Source of the DNA: G038396625 sp038396625 | GTDB taxonomy: Bacteria; Bacillota; Clostridia; Peptostreptococcales; Thermotaleaceae | Assembly (NCBI GenBank): GCA_038396625.1 | Contig: CP121688.1 | Span: forward strand, 1,178,001 to 1,242,000 | Direction of reading: 5' to 3' | Length of the DNA stretch: 64,000 nucleotides | In this document: piece after piece, positions 34,478 to 44,078 of the stretch | Layout: each line of letters opens with the position of its first letter | How positions within the stretch are numbered: position 1 is the first letter of the stretch | Notes under the pieces: generated by a model | The model's input: the letters and a program-made list of their open reading frames with translations, nothing else | Database searches by the model: none | Told to the model about the DNA's origin: nothing | Program-made: the position numbers and the translations under genes

Positions 34478-35748
34478 GCTCTTCGTTTGATTTCTTCGGC
34501 AACTGCTTTGTGGTCTTTCGTACCTAATATGCTTTTAGTAGATTCTAAGTCGATCATCCTAGGGGGAGATAAATGATACTTATTCTTTACACGGATGACC
34601 CTCAGCACAGAGGCATCGATACGATTCTCAGATAAGCGGTGATCTTTCACTGCTTTTTTAATAATTCGTATGATTTCTTGCTGTATATTGTAGCTGTGAC
34701 AAACTAAAAATACGTCAACACCTGCGTCAATAGATTGTAGTACAGCCTCTTCCAGATTTACTTGATTATCAACATAGGCACCCATTTCTATATCATCTGT
34801 AATCACAAGCCCATCAAACCCTAGTTCTGTCCGTAACAGATTATGTAATAAAATACGAGATCGACTGGCGGGCAAACCGCTAGCATCAATCATGGGCAGG
34901 GCAATATGACCGACCATAAGGGCATCAATACCTTGATGAATGACAGCTTTGAAAGGAATCAACTCCCTACTCAAAAGCGTTTTTTTATCGATCATGATTT
35001 GAGGCAATTGGGTATGAGAGTCGATGGTGGTTGCACCATGACCGGGAAAATGCTTCCCTACGCCAATCACCCCCTGTGCTTGGAGGCCCTCGATGAACTG
35101 AAGACCATGTTTTGCCACCAGCTCAGGAGTATTCCCAAAAGAGCGTTTTACTAATAATTTGTTACCCTTAGAAAAAACGATATCTAACACAGGGGCATAA
35201 TTGAGATTGACACCAAGAGCCTTCAACTCTTTTCCTATGACGATACCCATTTGATGCGTAAGCATCTCCTCATCAATTTTTCCAAGTAATGGTGCGTCGG
35301 GAAACTGTGTGCCTTCTTGAGGAATACGAGAGACACTACCCCCTTCTTCATCAATAGAGATAAAAAGAGGTAAAGGATTAGAGGTATTCCATGCATTTAC
35401 CTGATTAACCACCTGGACCATCTGGTCTACGTTGGCATAATTTCTGTTAAATAACACAATACCGCCAATTTTACCTTGTTGGATGACTTCTTGCACCTGC
35501 TGTGTGGGGGTGGGTTCTGTATATCCAACAATGAGCATTTGTCCAATTTTCTCTTCTAAGGTCATGGATTGTAATAAAGCTTCATTTTTATCGATCTTGG
35601 GCACAGGTTCTTTCTCTATATTTTTACTTCCATTGGAAGGATCTAAGGGAGTATTTTTTCTTTCTTCAGCATGTTGAAATTGAAAAAAAATCAGTAGCCC
35701 CATACAACATAGAATGGCTGCTACAAAGAACAATATCTTTCTAAACAA
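34468..35748 (-). CDS. nagZ: Membrane-anchored glycoside hydrolase family 3 beta-N-acetylhexosaminidase
   Basis: The 426-residue protein has an N-terminal signal-anchor (KILFFVAAILCCMGLLIFFQF) and a spacer, followed by a GH3 barrel with EKIGQMLIVGY, GGIVLFNRNY, SIDEEGGSVSRIP, KHFPGHGATTIDSHTQLP (catalytic Asp-His loop of NagZ) and GLVITDDIEMGA (nucleophile Asp). It likely removes N-acetylglucosamine from muropeptides outside the membrane. It ends in a bidirectional terminator. Confidence 0.92.
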   Translation of the reverse strand: MFRKILFFVAAILCCMGLLIFFQFQHAEERKNTPLDPSNGSKNIEKEPVPKIDKNEALLQSMTLEEKIGQMLIVGYTEPTPTQQVQEVIQQGKIGGIVLFNRNYANVDQMVQVVNQVNAWNTSNPLPLFISIDEEGGSVSRIPQEGTQFPDAPLLGKIDEEMLTHQMGIVIGKELKALGVNLNYAPVLDIVFSKGNKLLVKRSFGNTPELVAKHGLQFIEGLQAQGVIGVGKHFPGHGATTIDSHTQLPQIMIDKKTLLSRELIPFKAVIHQGIDALMVGHIALPMIDASGLPASRSRILLHNLLRTELGFDGLVITDDIEMGAYVDNQVNLEEAVLQSIDAGVDVFLVCHSYNIQQEIIRIIKKAVKDHRLSENRIDASVLRVIRVKNKYHLSPPRMIDLESTKSILGTKDHKAVAEEIKRRAKK

Positions 35749-35771
35749 AGCTTTTCACGTCCTTTATTAGA

Positions 35772-36131
35772 TTACGGTCTCTTTGCTTCCTTCAGTTTTG
35801 ACCCATAGCATTCCAGCACAGGAAGTACAAACATGAAACCAATACCGGGTTTGTTGATATGATCTAATTCGTCATTGATTTTATCAATGACGGCTCTCAG
35901 CTTATCTTCTTCTCTGATTACACTAATAATTGTTTTGTTATAGGGTTTATTTCCTTCCACCAGCTTTCGTATACCAGAAAAAATGGGAATATCGATTTCA
36001 TGGTCTAGCAGTACCTTTCCCATTCCTACGCTGTCCATGGTGGTGGCGCCAACGCCAAATTCATAAAAAATTTCATGAATTTGGTCTAATTTTCGGATGT
36101 CATTCAATATTAAAAACAAAGCATACATCAT
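35772..36131 (-). CDS. PII-like signalling protein next to a CPA2 antiporter
   Basis: The 119-residue protein has the beta-alpha-beta start of PII proteins (MYALFLILNDIRKLDQIHEIFYEFGVGATTMDSVG), a variable loop (about 40-62) where the T-loop should be, and a C-terminal PGIGFMFVLPV that parallels the GDGKIFVLPV of GlnB. It is shorter or diverged elsewhere and lacks the uridylylated-Tyr motif. Most likely it binds a nucleotide and gates the antiporter encoded 16 bp upstream in the same transcript. That function is inference from the pairing. AAGGAGG precedes ATG 36131. Confidence 0.72.
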   Translation of the reverse strand: MMYALFLILNDIRKLDQIHEIFYEFGVGATTMDSVGMGKVLLDHEIDIPIFSGIRKLVEGNKPYNKTIISVIREEDKLRAVIDKINDELDHINKPGIGFMFVLPVLECYGSKLKEAKRP

Positions 36132-36147
36132 GAAAGTTCCTCCTTGA

Positions 36148-37320
36148 TTATAAATTCGCTTCCTTCGCTTTGATTATAGCACTTTTTGTCGCCATTGGGC
36201 CTATAATTTCTGTAAAAATCGTGGTAGATAAGAGAATGGTGATCACAAGGGAACCCAATGCAGTACCAGGAAATTCTCTACTTACTACAATAGCAAGGCC
36301 TACAGCAACCCCTACTTGAGAAAACAATCCAAATCCAATATATTTTTGGACAGAAGGAGGTGCTTGAGAGAGTATACCGCCTATGGACGCACCTAATATT
36401 TTTCCCATCATTCTCGCGATTAAATACGCAATACCAATTACACCGATGTGTGGAAGCAAAGATATATCAAGTCTTGAACCTGCCAAGGTAAAGAATGCCG
36501 CAATAATTGGTGGTGAAAAACTTTCAATACTGGCAAAGGCTCTTCGACTGTTGGAAGAAATATTTGCTACCATAACCCCTAAAGCCATTGCAGATAGTAA
36601 TGGAGATAAATGGAACTTAAGGGCCATTCCCACCAAAAGAATAATAGTTCCTGTGATAAAGGGGAGCAATTCTCCTTCTTTTTTTGATAATTTTAGTAAA
36701 TAGGTTAATAAAATACCTAATAGTGTGCCGAGAAGAATAGATAGTACGATTTCCATAATAGGATGCAACAAAACCTTATAAACAGTAATCACTTCATGCT
36801 TAATAAATACCTTTGCGATAGACGAAGCAATGGCATAAATCATGAGGCATATGGCATCGTCAATGGCGACAACACCAAGAAGGGTACTGGTTAAAGGCCC
36901 CTTAGCCTTGTACTCTTTTAACACCATAACCGTTGCTGCTGGCGCTGTAGCAGAAGATACAGCACCGAGTATTAAAGCCGTAGAGATATCATGCTTTAAT
37001 AATAAAACTACCCCTGTTACCAATATAAACGTAATAGATGCTTCGAAAAAGGCAATGATAAATATGGGTTTACCAAGTCTTTTGATAACAGATACTTGAA
37101 GCTCACTTCCGATATTAAAGGCAATGATACCAAGCGCAAAATCACTTAAGAAAGATAATTTTTCGATGATTTCTCCATTGACAATATTCAACCCAGAAGT
37201 TCCCAAGAGAAGTCCTGCAATAACATAGCCTGCAACGGCAGGGACTTTAAAGCGATTCATAAGCTGTCCAAATAAAATTCCCACAATCAAGGCAATGCCT
37301 AAACTAATAAAAGGATTCAT
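36148..37320 (-). CDS. CPA2-family cation:proton antiporter
   Basis: The 390-residue membrane protein has 12-13 hydrophobic helices and belongs to the Na+/H+ exchanger fold (KefB/NapA-like). It begins NPFISLGIALIVGILFGQLM, with RFKVPAVAGYVIAGLLLG and the ion-site region VVAIDDAICLMIYAI containing two Asp residues. There is no RCK/TrkA domain; instead a PII-like gene follows 16 bp downstream. It exchanges H+ for Na+ or K+. Confidence 0.9.
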   Translation of the reverse strand: MNPFISLGIALIVGILFGQLMNRFKVPAVAGYVIAGLLLGTSGLNIVNGEIIEKLSFLSDFALGIIAFNIGSELQVSVIKRLGKPIFIIAFFEASITFILVTGVVLLLKHDISTALILGAVSSATAPAATVMVLKEYKAKGPLTSTLLGVVAIDDAICLMIYAIASSIAKVFIKHEVITVYKVLLHPIMEIVLSILLGTLLGILLTYLLKLSKKEGELLPFITGTIILLVGMALKFHLSPLLSAMALGVMVANISSNSRRAFASIESFSPPIIAAFFTLAGSRLDISLLPHIGVIGIAYLIARMMGKILGASIGGILSQAPPSVQKYIGFGLFSQVGVAVGLAIVVSREFPGTALGSLVITILLSTTIFTEIIGPMATKSAIIKAKEANL

Positions 37321-37554
37321 TATAAAACACCTCTTTCCTGTATCGATATATAAAATACCTAAGTTTTAGGATCAACGTATATATCTTATTCCTAATGGAG
37401 AGAGAAGTAAAACTTCATTTTTTGCTGTAATATGCAGTCAGTGATGCTAAAATGCATTCACTATAAACTATGTATGATGTATACAATACTACGCTAAATT
37501 CCTTCGGTTTTTAACAGATATTAAAGAAAGTATAACAAAATTTATAAAAAACGA

Positions 37555-37580
37555 AGAGCATCTCCAAAAGGAAATGCTCT
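37555..37580 (-). terminator. Terminator of the nhaC gene
   Basis: AGAGCATTTCC and GGAGATGCTCT (read on the minus strand) form a stem with a short loop, followed by TTCGTTTTTTA. Confidence 0.8.
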
Positions 37581-37597
37581 AATAAGATGGTTTATGT

Positions 37598-39067
37598 CTA
37601 TGCAGATTTTTTTTCTGAGTTTGTACTGTGTTTTTTTAATCTTACCTGAGGTTCAGCAGGTAAGCCGAACAATGGTACCAATCTATCTAAGCCTGTTAAC
37701 GTTAAAATTAGGATGGAAGCCACGGCTACCATTGCCATAAAATTAAATTTGATGATATCTGTTGGTATAAATTCATGCAATGGATATACTGCAGAGGCAA
37801 TACCTACATAAAAGCCAATATATACGTGCCATGGGATCAGCTGAGAACCAAATACGCCTAATGCATCGCCGAAAGTAGCATTTCGTAGACGAAGCTTGTA
37901 CATATCTTCTTCACTGGCTTCTACATTGTCATCAGTTAAAGATTTGATGATAGGGCCAATTGTAACAATTTGTGCCATTTCATCAGCTAAAGCGGCATTT
38001 CCAAGGACAGAAAGCAATCCATTGGCAAACATAAGCTGTCTTACACTTCCTGCAATTCTAGCGATAAAGTTAGATAATGGCGCAAAGGCTTTGATCTTGC
38101 CCATGATTCCACCAAAGGCGCCAACCCACATCATCATGACGATAACCCAGCTTCCTGCATCGGAAAATCCTGTATAGATAAGATCTAAGAAACTGTTTGC
38201 AGATTCGATCGTACCTGTAGCTAATCCTAATACAAAGGAAGTAGCAATACCAAGTCCAAGACATGCAAGGGTGGGTAATCCTTTAATTGCTGCAGCTAAA
38301 ACCAGTAAAAGCGGAACAATCATATAAGCAGGTACCCCTTCTTTTACTTGATTTAGAAGGGAAACTGCTGAAGGTCTCGCTTCATTTAAGTTATCCCATA
38401 CTTCTTGAGGAATTTGACTGATTGCATCTGCAGCATTTCCTACCGTACTTGGCAATCCCATTCCTATGCTCACAAAGAAAATGATTACTGCTGTTACAAC
38501 TAAACATAATATAGACCAAACACCTTGATGTTTAATTCTGTGGATTACTTCGACTCTTTGAATACCAGAGCTTACTACTGTAGTATCAGAAATCAATCCT
38601 ATATTATCACCAAAGCAGGCACCACCTGCAATGGATGCAACCGTTAATAATATATTCCCATCTACGATATGGTTTAACCATAAAAAGATAGGTGCACAAG
38701 CTGCAAACGTTCCCCAAGAAGTTCCAGTTGCAATAGAAAGGATAGAAGTAACAAGAAATCCAGTTACAGCAACTGTTTTAGCAGTCATTCCTAAGCTTAA
38801 AGCTAAATTAATAATGGAAGCCCCCACACCTGTAGCCATAAAAGACTCAGCCATAGCATAAGCTGCCATAAGGATAAAGAAAACAAGCTGCATTTCCTTT
38901 ACATTTTCTACTGCACAATCAACGATTTCTTGAAACTTAAGTTTTTCTGTAATGACAGCGATAATTGCTGCGTAAAGTGTTGATAATGGTGCTGCCAATA
39001 ATGCGTCCATGCCAGAGATCATTAGCCCCGCCATTACAAACACAGGTGAAATTTTTAAAAATCCCAT
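37598..39067 (-). CDS. nhaC: NhaC-family Na+/H+ antiporter
   Basis: The 489-residue membrane protein has about 12 helices. Recognisable family parts are ATGTSWGTFAACAPIFLWL, SIAGGACFGDNIGLISDTTVVSS and NATFGDALGVFGSQLIPWHVY. It would export Na+ in exchange for protons, useful in alkaline or salty media. ATG 39067 follows AAGGAGG. It is a single gene with its own terminator and a long upstream region. Confidence 0.9.
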   Translation of the reverse strand: MGFLKISPVFVMAGLMISGMDALLAAPLSTLYAAIIAVITEKLKFQEIVDCAVENVKEMQLVFFILMAAYAMAESFMATGVGASIINLALSLGMTAKTVAVTGFLVTSILSIATGTSWGTFAACAPIFLWLNHIVDGNILLTVASIAGGACFGDNIGLISDTTVVSSGIQRVEVIHRIKHQGVWSILCLVVTAVIIFFVSIGMGLPSTVGNAADAISQIPQEVWDNLNEARPSAVSLLNQVKEGVPAYMIVPLLLVLAAAIKGLPTLACLGLGIATSFVLGLATGTIESANSFLDLIYTGFSDAGSWVIVMMMWVGAFGGIMGKIKAFAPLSNFIARIAGSVRQLMFANGLLSVLGNAALADEMAQIVTIGPIIKSLTDDNVEASEEDMYKLRLRNATFGDALGVFGSQLIPWHVYIGFYVGIASAVYPLHEFIPTDIIKFNFMAMVAVASILILTLTGLDRLVPLFGLPAEPQVRLKKHSTNSEKKSA

Positions 39068-39853
39068 AAAAATCCTCCTTCTTAAGTTTTGATTTTGTTG
39101 TTCTTAGGAATATACATATCATGTGCTTAAAGAAAAAAACACTGGTGAATGATCCTAATAATTCCTTGTGATTCATGTGATAGATATGTACTTCCTAGAA
39201 TTGATATATTTGTGACAATACATAGTATAACACTATTTAAATTCATTCCGTAAAATCAAAATAATTTACAAAATTCAAAAAAAGCGAGCTGTAAATGCCT
39301 ATACAGGGCTAAAAATACTGCAATATAGAGGGTAGATAAAATGTTATACAAGGAAAAGGTTTGCAAATGTTAACAAATCTTAATACTACTGATAATTTAT
39401 AAAATTTTATATATTGCGTAATTTACAAAAGGGTTTTGCTTGTGCTTTATGACGGTTTAGTACCCATAGAAAGGGCGAAATGCACTTTACATTAGATATA
39501 ATTTTGATTAAAAGAAGGATAGGAAGGGTAATAAATATTTAAAGTATGTAGCATCGGTGATAAAAGTTTTATTGTTTTTACTTCTGAATTTAAAATAGTT
39601 ATTCTAAGTTGTTTGCAATCGATTCCTATTCTAAAAAGGCAACAGAAGTGCAATGAGTCTGTTGGTTTTTCTTTATTATTACAAAAACTTTCATGGAAAA
39701 TTCTTGCCTTATAGCTTTCAAAACTTCGTAATAGAGAATTCCAGAATGAATTAATCAAAAATGTATTAGAAACTTTCAATAGAGAGGTACATAAAATAAG
39801 CTGATAGAGGTATTTCTTCCTAAGAAAAGGACATCTGCAGGAGAGGATGAAAG
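39068..39853. other. 786-bp gene-poor interval, with a possible decayed ORF
   Basis: No conserved RNA or intact gene was recognised. On the plus strand, about 39551-39804, a frame interrupted once by TAG (after SWKILAL) reads VCSIGDKSFIVFTSEFKIV and later SKLRNREFQNELIKNVLETF, ending at TGA. The protein-like composition on both sides of the stop suggests a dead gene, but there is no ribosome site and no recognised family. The rest is very AT-rich and probably holds the promoters of nhaC and of the sensor gene. Confidence 0.3.
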
Positions 39854-42800
39854 ATGATGGGTAAAAAAAAATTCAAAAGTAATGCTCGAGAGAAAAATAA
39901 TATGGATTATGTGATGGAGAATCAAAAAAAACAACCGTATCAAATTTTATTTCAAGAATTACCTGATGCAATATTTATTATAGAGAAAGATAAAATCGTC
40001 AACTGTAATGAAGCAGCTATTAGGATGTTTGGATACGAATCTAAAGGGAATTTATTGGGACTTGAACCTTTTGAGCTTTCTCCACTAAGACAGCCAAGCG
40101 GAAGATACTCTTTTGAGCAAGATAAAGAGTATATTGAGATTGTACGAAAGAATAGAAATATTCGATTTGAGTGGATGCATAGAAAAAAAGATGGAGAAAG
40201 TTTTTACACAGAGGTGATATTGGTTGTTTTACCTATTAAAGAAGAAAATCTCGTTTGTGCTGTTATAAAAGATATAACAGAATGGAAAAAAATGAAACAG
40301 ATGCTAGAAGCAAGTGAAAATAAATATCGTAGCATGTTTGAAAATAGTCATGCCATTATGCTTTTAATTGATCCAGCAACTGCTGCCATTATGGATGCGA
40401 ATCCAGCAGCTTGTTGTTATTATGGATATGAAAAAGAAGAGATCAAAAAATTAAGCATAACGGATATCAATATATTGACAAAAGAGGAAGTAAATCAGGA
40501 AATGCAACGGGCTAAAATGGAAAAAAGGAAACATTTCTGTTTTCGCCATCAGCTTGCCAACAAAGAAATAAGAGATGTAGAAGTATTTAGTGGTCCCATT
40601 GAGATCAATGGAAAAATCCTGTTGTATTCCATTGTTCATGATATCACAGAAAAACAAGCAGTTACCGAAGCTTTAAAAGAAAATGAAAAAAAGTTTGAAA
40701 AATTATTTAATCATGCCCAAGATGAGATTTTTCTCAGCGAAATTGACGAAGAAGGGAATCCCATTGGGTTTATAGAGGTCAATGAAACAGCATGTAGAAG
40801 GTTAGGGTATACGAAAAATGAATTAATGAGAATGAATTTTAAAGATATTCTCTTAGCAGAGGACTTAAAAAGATATGCTAGCGCTATGGAAAAAATTTCA
40901 AAAACTGGGCATGCCAAATTCGAAGTAATCCAAGTATGCAAGAATAAGAATAAGATACCTGTAGAAGTCAATGCACATGTATTTGAACTGTTCAATAAAA
41001 CTGTGATGTTGTCCATTGCGAGAGATATTTCTGAAAGGAAAATATTTGAGGAAAAATTAAAACTTCAAAAATCATATTTTCAACAGTTATTTGAAAATTC
41101 CCCAGAGGCAATTGCACTATTAGATAATCATTCAAAAATCGTAAACATCAATAAAGGCTTTGAAGTTTTATTTGGCTATGCATTAAAAGAAGTCTTGGGA
41201 AGAAGAATCACAGAAGTGGTATGTCCAAAAGACTTTTATGAAGAATCTAGATTAATGACGGATACCATAGAAAAGGGAGGATTTATTAGAAGAGATGTGG
41301 TAAGAATCACGAAGACAGGTAGATTGATACATGCTGCTTTACTGGGATATCCTATTTTCAACAATCATGAGCAAATAGGGATTTATGTCATCTACAGTGA
41401 TATTACAGAAAGAAAAATGCGAGAAGACAAACTAAAACTATTTGCAGAGGTTTATAACAACAATACAGAAGGCGTTGTGATTACTGACCGTAATGGAAAG
41501 ATTGAATGGATCAATAGAGCTTTTACGCAAATAACAGGTTATACAGAAGATGAAGTAATCGGGCAGAATCCTAGAATTTTAAAATCGGGAAAGCATGAAG
41601 AAGCATTTTATGAAAATATGTGGAAGTTGATTATCCACAAAGGGAACTGGCAAGGAGAAATTTGGAACAAAAGAAAAGATGAACAAATATATCTTCAGTG
41701 GTTAAATATTTTTTCAATACGGGATGAACAAGAGAATATAACACATTTTACAGCCATTCTGAGTGATATTACAGTACATAAAGAAAAAGAAGATCAAATA
41801 AAACATTTGGCATATTATGACAGTTTAACAAATTTACATAACAGACCTTATTTCTTAAATATCCTTGAATATGAAATCTCTAAGGAAAATAGAGCACATA
41901 ATCCACTAGCAGTTGTATTCTTTGATTTGGATGGCTTTAAAAAAATCAATGACAACTTAGGTCATAGTATCGGAGACAAAGTGCTCCAAGCTTTTGCAGC
42001 AATGTTAAAAGAAAATATTCAAAAATGTGATATAGCGGCTAGGATTGGTGGGGATGAATTTGTCGTATTATTGCCCCATGTAAAAAACATAAACAATGCA
42101 CTACATACTGGAAATCAGGTTTTAGAAAAATGTAAAGAGGAATTGTATATTGATGGGTATGAAATAAACTTATCCGTAAGCGTAGGGATAGCCCTATACC
42201 CAGATGATGGAATAGATGCAAATACTTTGCTAAAAAATGCCGATATGGCAATGTATAGAGCAAAAAAACTAAGAAATAATCAGATTGAGATTTATTCTCC
42301 AATTTTAGATGAACAAGCAAAAGAAGCCTTTATGTTGGAAAATCATTTGCGTCATGCCTTGCATAAAAATGAACTTTTTTTATATTATCAGCCTATTGTA
42401 GATGTAAATAATAGGAAGGTTGTAGGAGCAGAAGCATTGTTGCGATGGGATCATCCGAAGTTAGGATTTGTGTCACCTATGAAATTTATTCCTATTGCAG
42501 AAAATAACGGTATGATTATTCCTATTGGAGAATGGGTTATGAGAGAAGCCTGTACCCAAAATAAAGCATGGCAGGAAAAGGGATATAATCCTATATTTAT
42601 AGCTGTAAACATATCGATGAAGCAGCTATATCAGAAAAACTTTGCAGAACAAGTTATTAAAATACTAAAAGAGACGGGGTTAGATGCGCGCTATCTAGAA
42701 TTAGAAATTACTGAAACCGTGTATATGGCAAATGTTGAAGAGATAATACATAATTTAAAAATATTAATGGATACGGGTGTGAAATTAGCCATAGATGATT

Positions 42801-43120
42801 TTGGAACAGGCTATTCATCACTGGGGAAGCTGAAGAAATTAGACATCAACAAGTTGAAAATTGATAAATCTTTTATAAAAGATATTTATGAGGACAGAAA
42901 TGCTGCAAAAATTATTTCTGCAATAATTTCAATGGCGAGAAATTTAGGACTAGAAATTATTGCAGAAGGTGTTGAAACCAATCAGCAATTAAGATTTTTA
43001 AAAAAACATAAATGCAAAATGGTACAGGGATATTTGTTTAGTAAACCTATGGATGTTGAAAACTTTGAAGATTATCTAAAATATGATGCAGGTAATGAAA
43101 CGATAAGTTTAAAAACATGA
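39854..43120 (+). CDS. Five-PAS sensor with GGDEF and EAL domains (cyclic-di-GMP turnover)
   Basis: The 1088-residue cytoplasmic protein has no membrane helices. PAS/PAC units lie at about 28-145, 150-270, 275-395, 400-520 and 525-650. They are followed by a GGDEF domain (about 655-815, intact IGGDEFVVLL near 731) and an EAL domain (about 830-1075, GAEALLRWDHP near 860, IDDFGTGYSSL, AEGVET). Both catalytic motifs look functional, so net synthesis or breakdown will depend on the PAS inputs. GGAGAGG precedes the tandem ATGs at 39854/39857. A weak hairpin at about 43129-43158 follows it. Confidence 0.93.
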   Translation: MMGKKKFKSNAREKNNMDYVMENQKKQPYQILFQELPDAIFIIEKDKIVNCNEAAIRMFGYESKGNLLGLEPFELSPLRQPSGRYSFEQDKEYIEIVRKNRNIRFEWMHRKKDGESFYTEVILVVLPIKEENLVCAVIKDITEWKKMKQMLEASENKYRSMFENSHAIMLLIDPATAAIMDANPAACCYYGYEKEEIKKLSITDINILTKEEVNQEMQRAKMEKRKHFCFRHQLANKEIRDVEVFSGPIEINGKILLYSIVHDITEKQAVTEALKENEKKFEKLFNHAQDEIFLSEIDEEGNPIGFIEVNETACRRLGYTKNELMRMNFKDILLAEDLKRYASAMEKISKTGHAKFEVIQVCKNKNKIPVEVNAHVFELFNKTVMLSIARDISERKIFEEKLKLQKSYFQQLFENSPEAIALLDNHSKIVNINKGFEVLFGYALKEVLGRRITEVVCPKDFYEESRLMTDTIEKGGFIRRDVVRITKTGRLIHAALLGYPIFNNHEQIGIYVIYSDITERKMREDKLKLFAEVYNNNTEGVVITDRNGKIEWINRAFTQITGYTEDEVIGQNPRILKSGKHEEAFYENMWKLIIHKGNWQGEIWNKRKDEQIYLQWLNIFSIRDEQENITHFTAILSDITVHKEKEDQIKHLAYYDSLTNLHNRPYFLNILEYEISKENRAHNPLAVVFFDLDGFKKINDNLGHSIGDKVLQAFAAMLKENIQKCDIAARIGGDEFVVLLPHVKNINNALHTGNQVLEKCKEELYIDGYEINLSVSVGIALYPDDGIDANTLLKNADMAMYRAKKLRNNQIEIYSPILDEQAKEAFMLENHLRHALHKNELFLYYQPIVDVNNRKVVGAEALLRWDHPKLGFVSPMKFIPIAENNGMIIPIGEWVMREACTQNKAWQEKGYNPIFIAVNISMKQLYQKNFAEQVIKILKETGLDARYLELEITETVYMANVEEIIHNLKILMDTGVKLAIDDFGTGYSSLGKLKKLDINKLKIDKSFIKDIYEDRNAAKIISAIISMARNLGLEIIAEGVETNQQLRFLKKHKCKMVQGYLFSKPMDVENFEDYLKYDAGNETISLKT

Positions 43121-43264
43121 ATAAAAGGAGCAACGATAGATGTGTTCTTATTGTTGCTAGGAATACTACAGAAAGGAAAAAAGAAATAAACCCATAATAT
43201 GTATCAGAGAACAGCAGTAGCATGAGGTGTTTGGGGTGCGTATGGGAAACGGGAAAGACTACCA

Positions 43265-43308
43265 TAAAAAAACACGTAACAAAGGAACGCATAAAATGTT
43301 CCTTTGTT
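43265..43308 (-). terminator. Terminator of the methyltransferase gene
   Basis: AACAAAGGAAC (43278-43288) pairs with 43298-43308 around a 9-nt loop; the minus strand then reads ACGTGTTTTTTTATG. It starts three bases after the stop codon. Confidence 0.85.
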
Positions 43309-43311
43309 TGC

Positions 43312-43905
43312 TTATGTCTTGGGATTAGCGATAAAAAAAATTTCATTATAGACAAAGCACTTGTTAAATTTTTTTATAAGGTGTGTTGTATATTTCTGTT
43401 GATGAAAAAGATTTAAATAATCCATTTCACTACGAATATAATTTCCCTTATCAAAACAAGACATATACCAGTTGCGAAGATATGAGCCCTCATAAAAACA
43501 TGGCTCAATCACAATGACTTGACCATTAGGTTTTAATATTCTTTGAAATTCTTGCAAATATTTTGTTACAGAAATAGAAGGAATATGGTGTAAAACAGCC
43601 ATGATCAACACGTAATCTATACTATTATTTTCAATACATAGTTCGCTGTCTTTTGATGTGATGAAATTGTAGTTGGAATATAAATATTTTGCATATGCTA
43701 TTCTTCTTTCATCACAATCAATTCCCATATAATAATTAGGTTGAAACATAAAGCTGCTTGATCCAATCCCACAACCAAAATCCAAAACAAATTTGTTTTG
43801 AAAAGAAAAAGGAGATAAAAGGGTCGTCAGTCTTCGATTAAAGTAGAATTTTGAGAGCAATGGTGGACGTACAAACAGGTGATATAGTCTAGGTGACAAT
43901 TCCAT
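43312..43905 (-). CDS. Class I SAM-dependent methyltransferase
   Basis: The 197-residue protein has a Rossmann-type SAM-binding fold: motif I VLDFGCGIGSSS (about 38-49), the acidic residue in MGIDCDERR, SIDYVLIMAVLHHIP (motif II/post region) and LKPNGQVIVIEPC. The acceptor is unknown; the MAVLHHIP pattern is common in small-molecule or lipid methyltransferases. The gene is isolated and preceded by AAAGGATGTG at a long distance. Confidence 0.82.
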   Translation of the reverse strand: MELSPRLYHLFVRPPLLSKFYFNRRLTTLLSPFSFQNKFVLDFGCGIGSSSFMFQPNYYMGIDCDERRIAYAKYLYSNYNFITSKDSELCIENNSIDYVLIMAVLHHIPSISVTKYLQEFQRILKPNGQVIVIEPCFYEGSYLRNWYMSCFDKGNYIRSEMDYLNLFHQQKYTTHLIKKFNKCFVYNEIFFIANPKT

Positions 43906-44078
43906 AAGATTTTTTTTTCACATCCTTTTCTATTATACAAATCCAACTATCTATTAATATTGTCTTTAAAAGATGAATTTATAGATAGTATTTCTATGAA
44001 TATATGGAAGGTTTAGGCGTATATAGAAGAACAACTATTTGTAACGTGTATAGAGTTATTCCAATGAAATTGCCTTTT

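Noticed and set aside
39492..39779. Minus-strand frame of 95 codons in the gap before the PAS-GGDEF-EAL gene
   Set aside because: No ribosome site, no recognisable family and the opposite strand looks more protein-like; kept only as unexplained interval.
39380..39853. Cyclic-di-GMP (GEMM) riboswitch before the GGDEF-EAL gene
   Set aside because: The conserved receptor and tetraloop motifs are not present.
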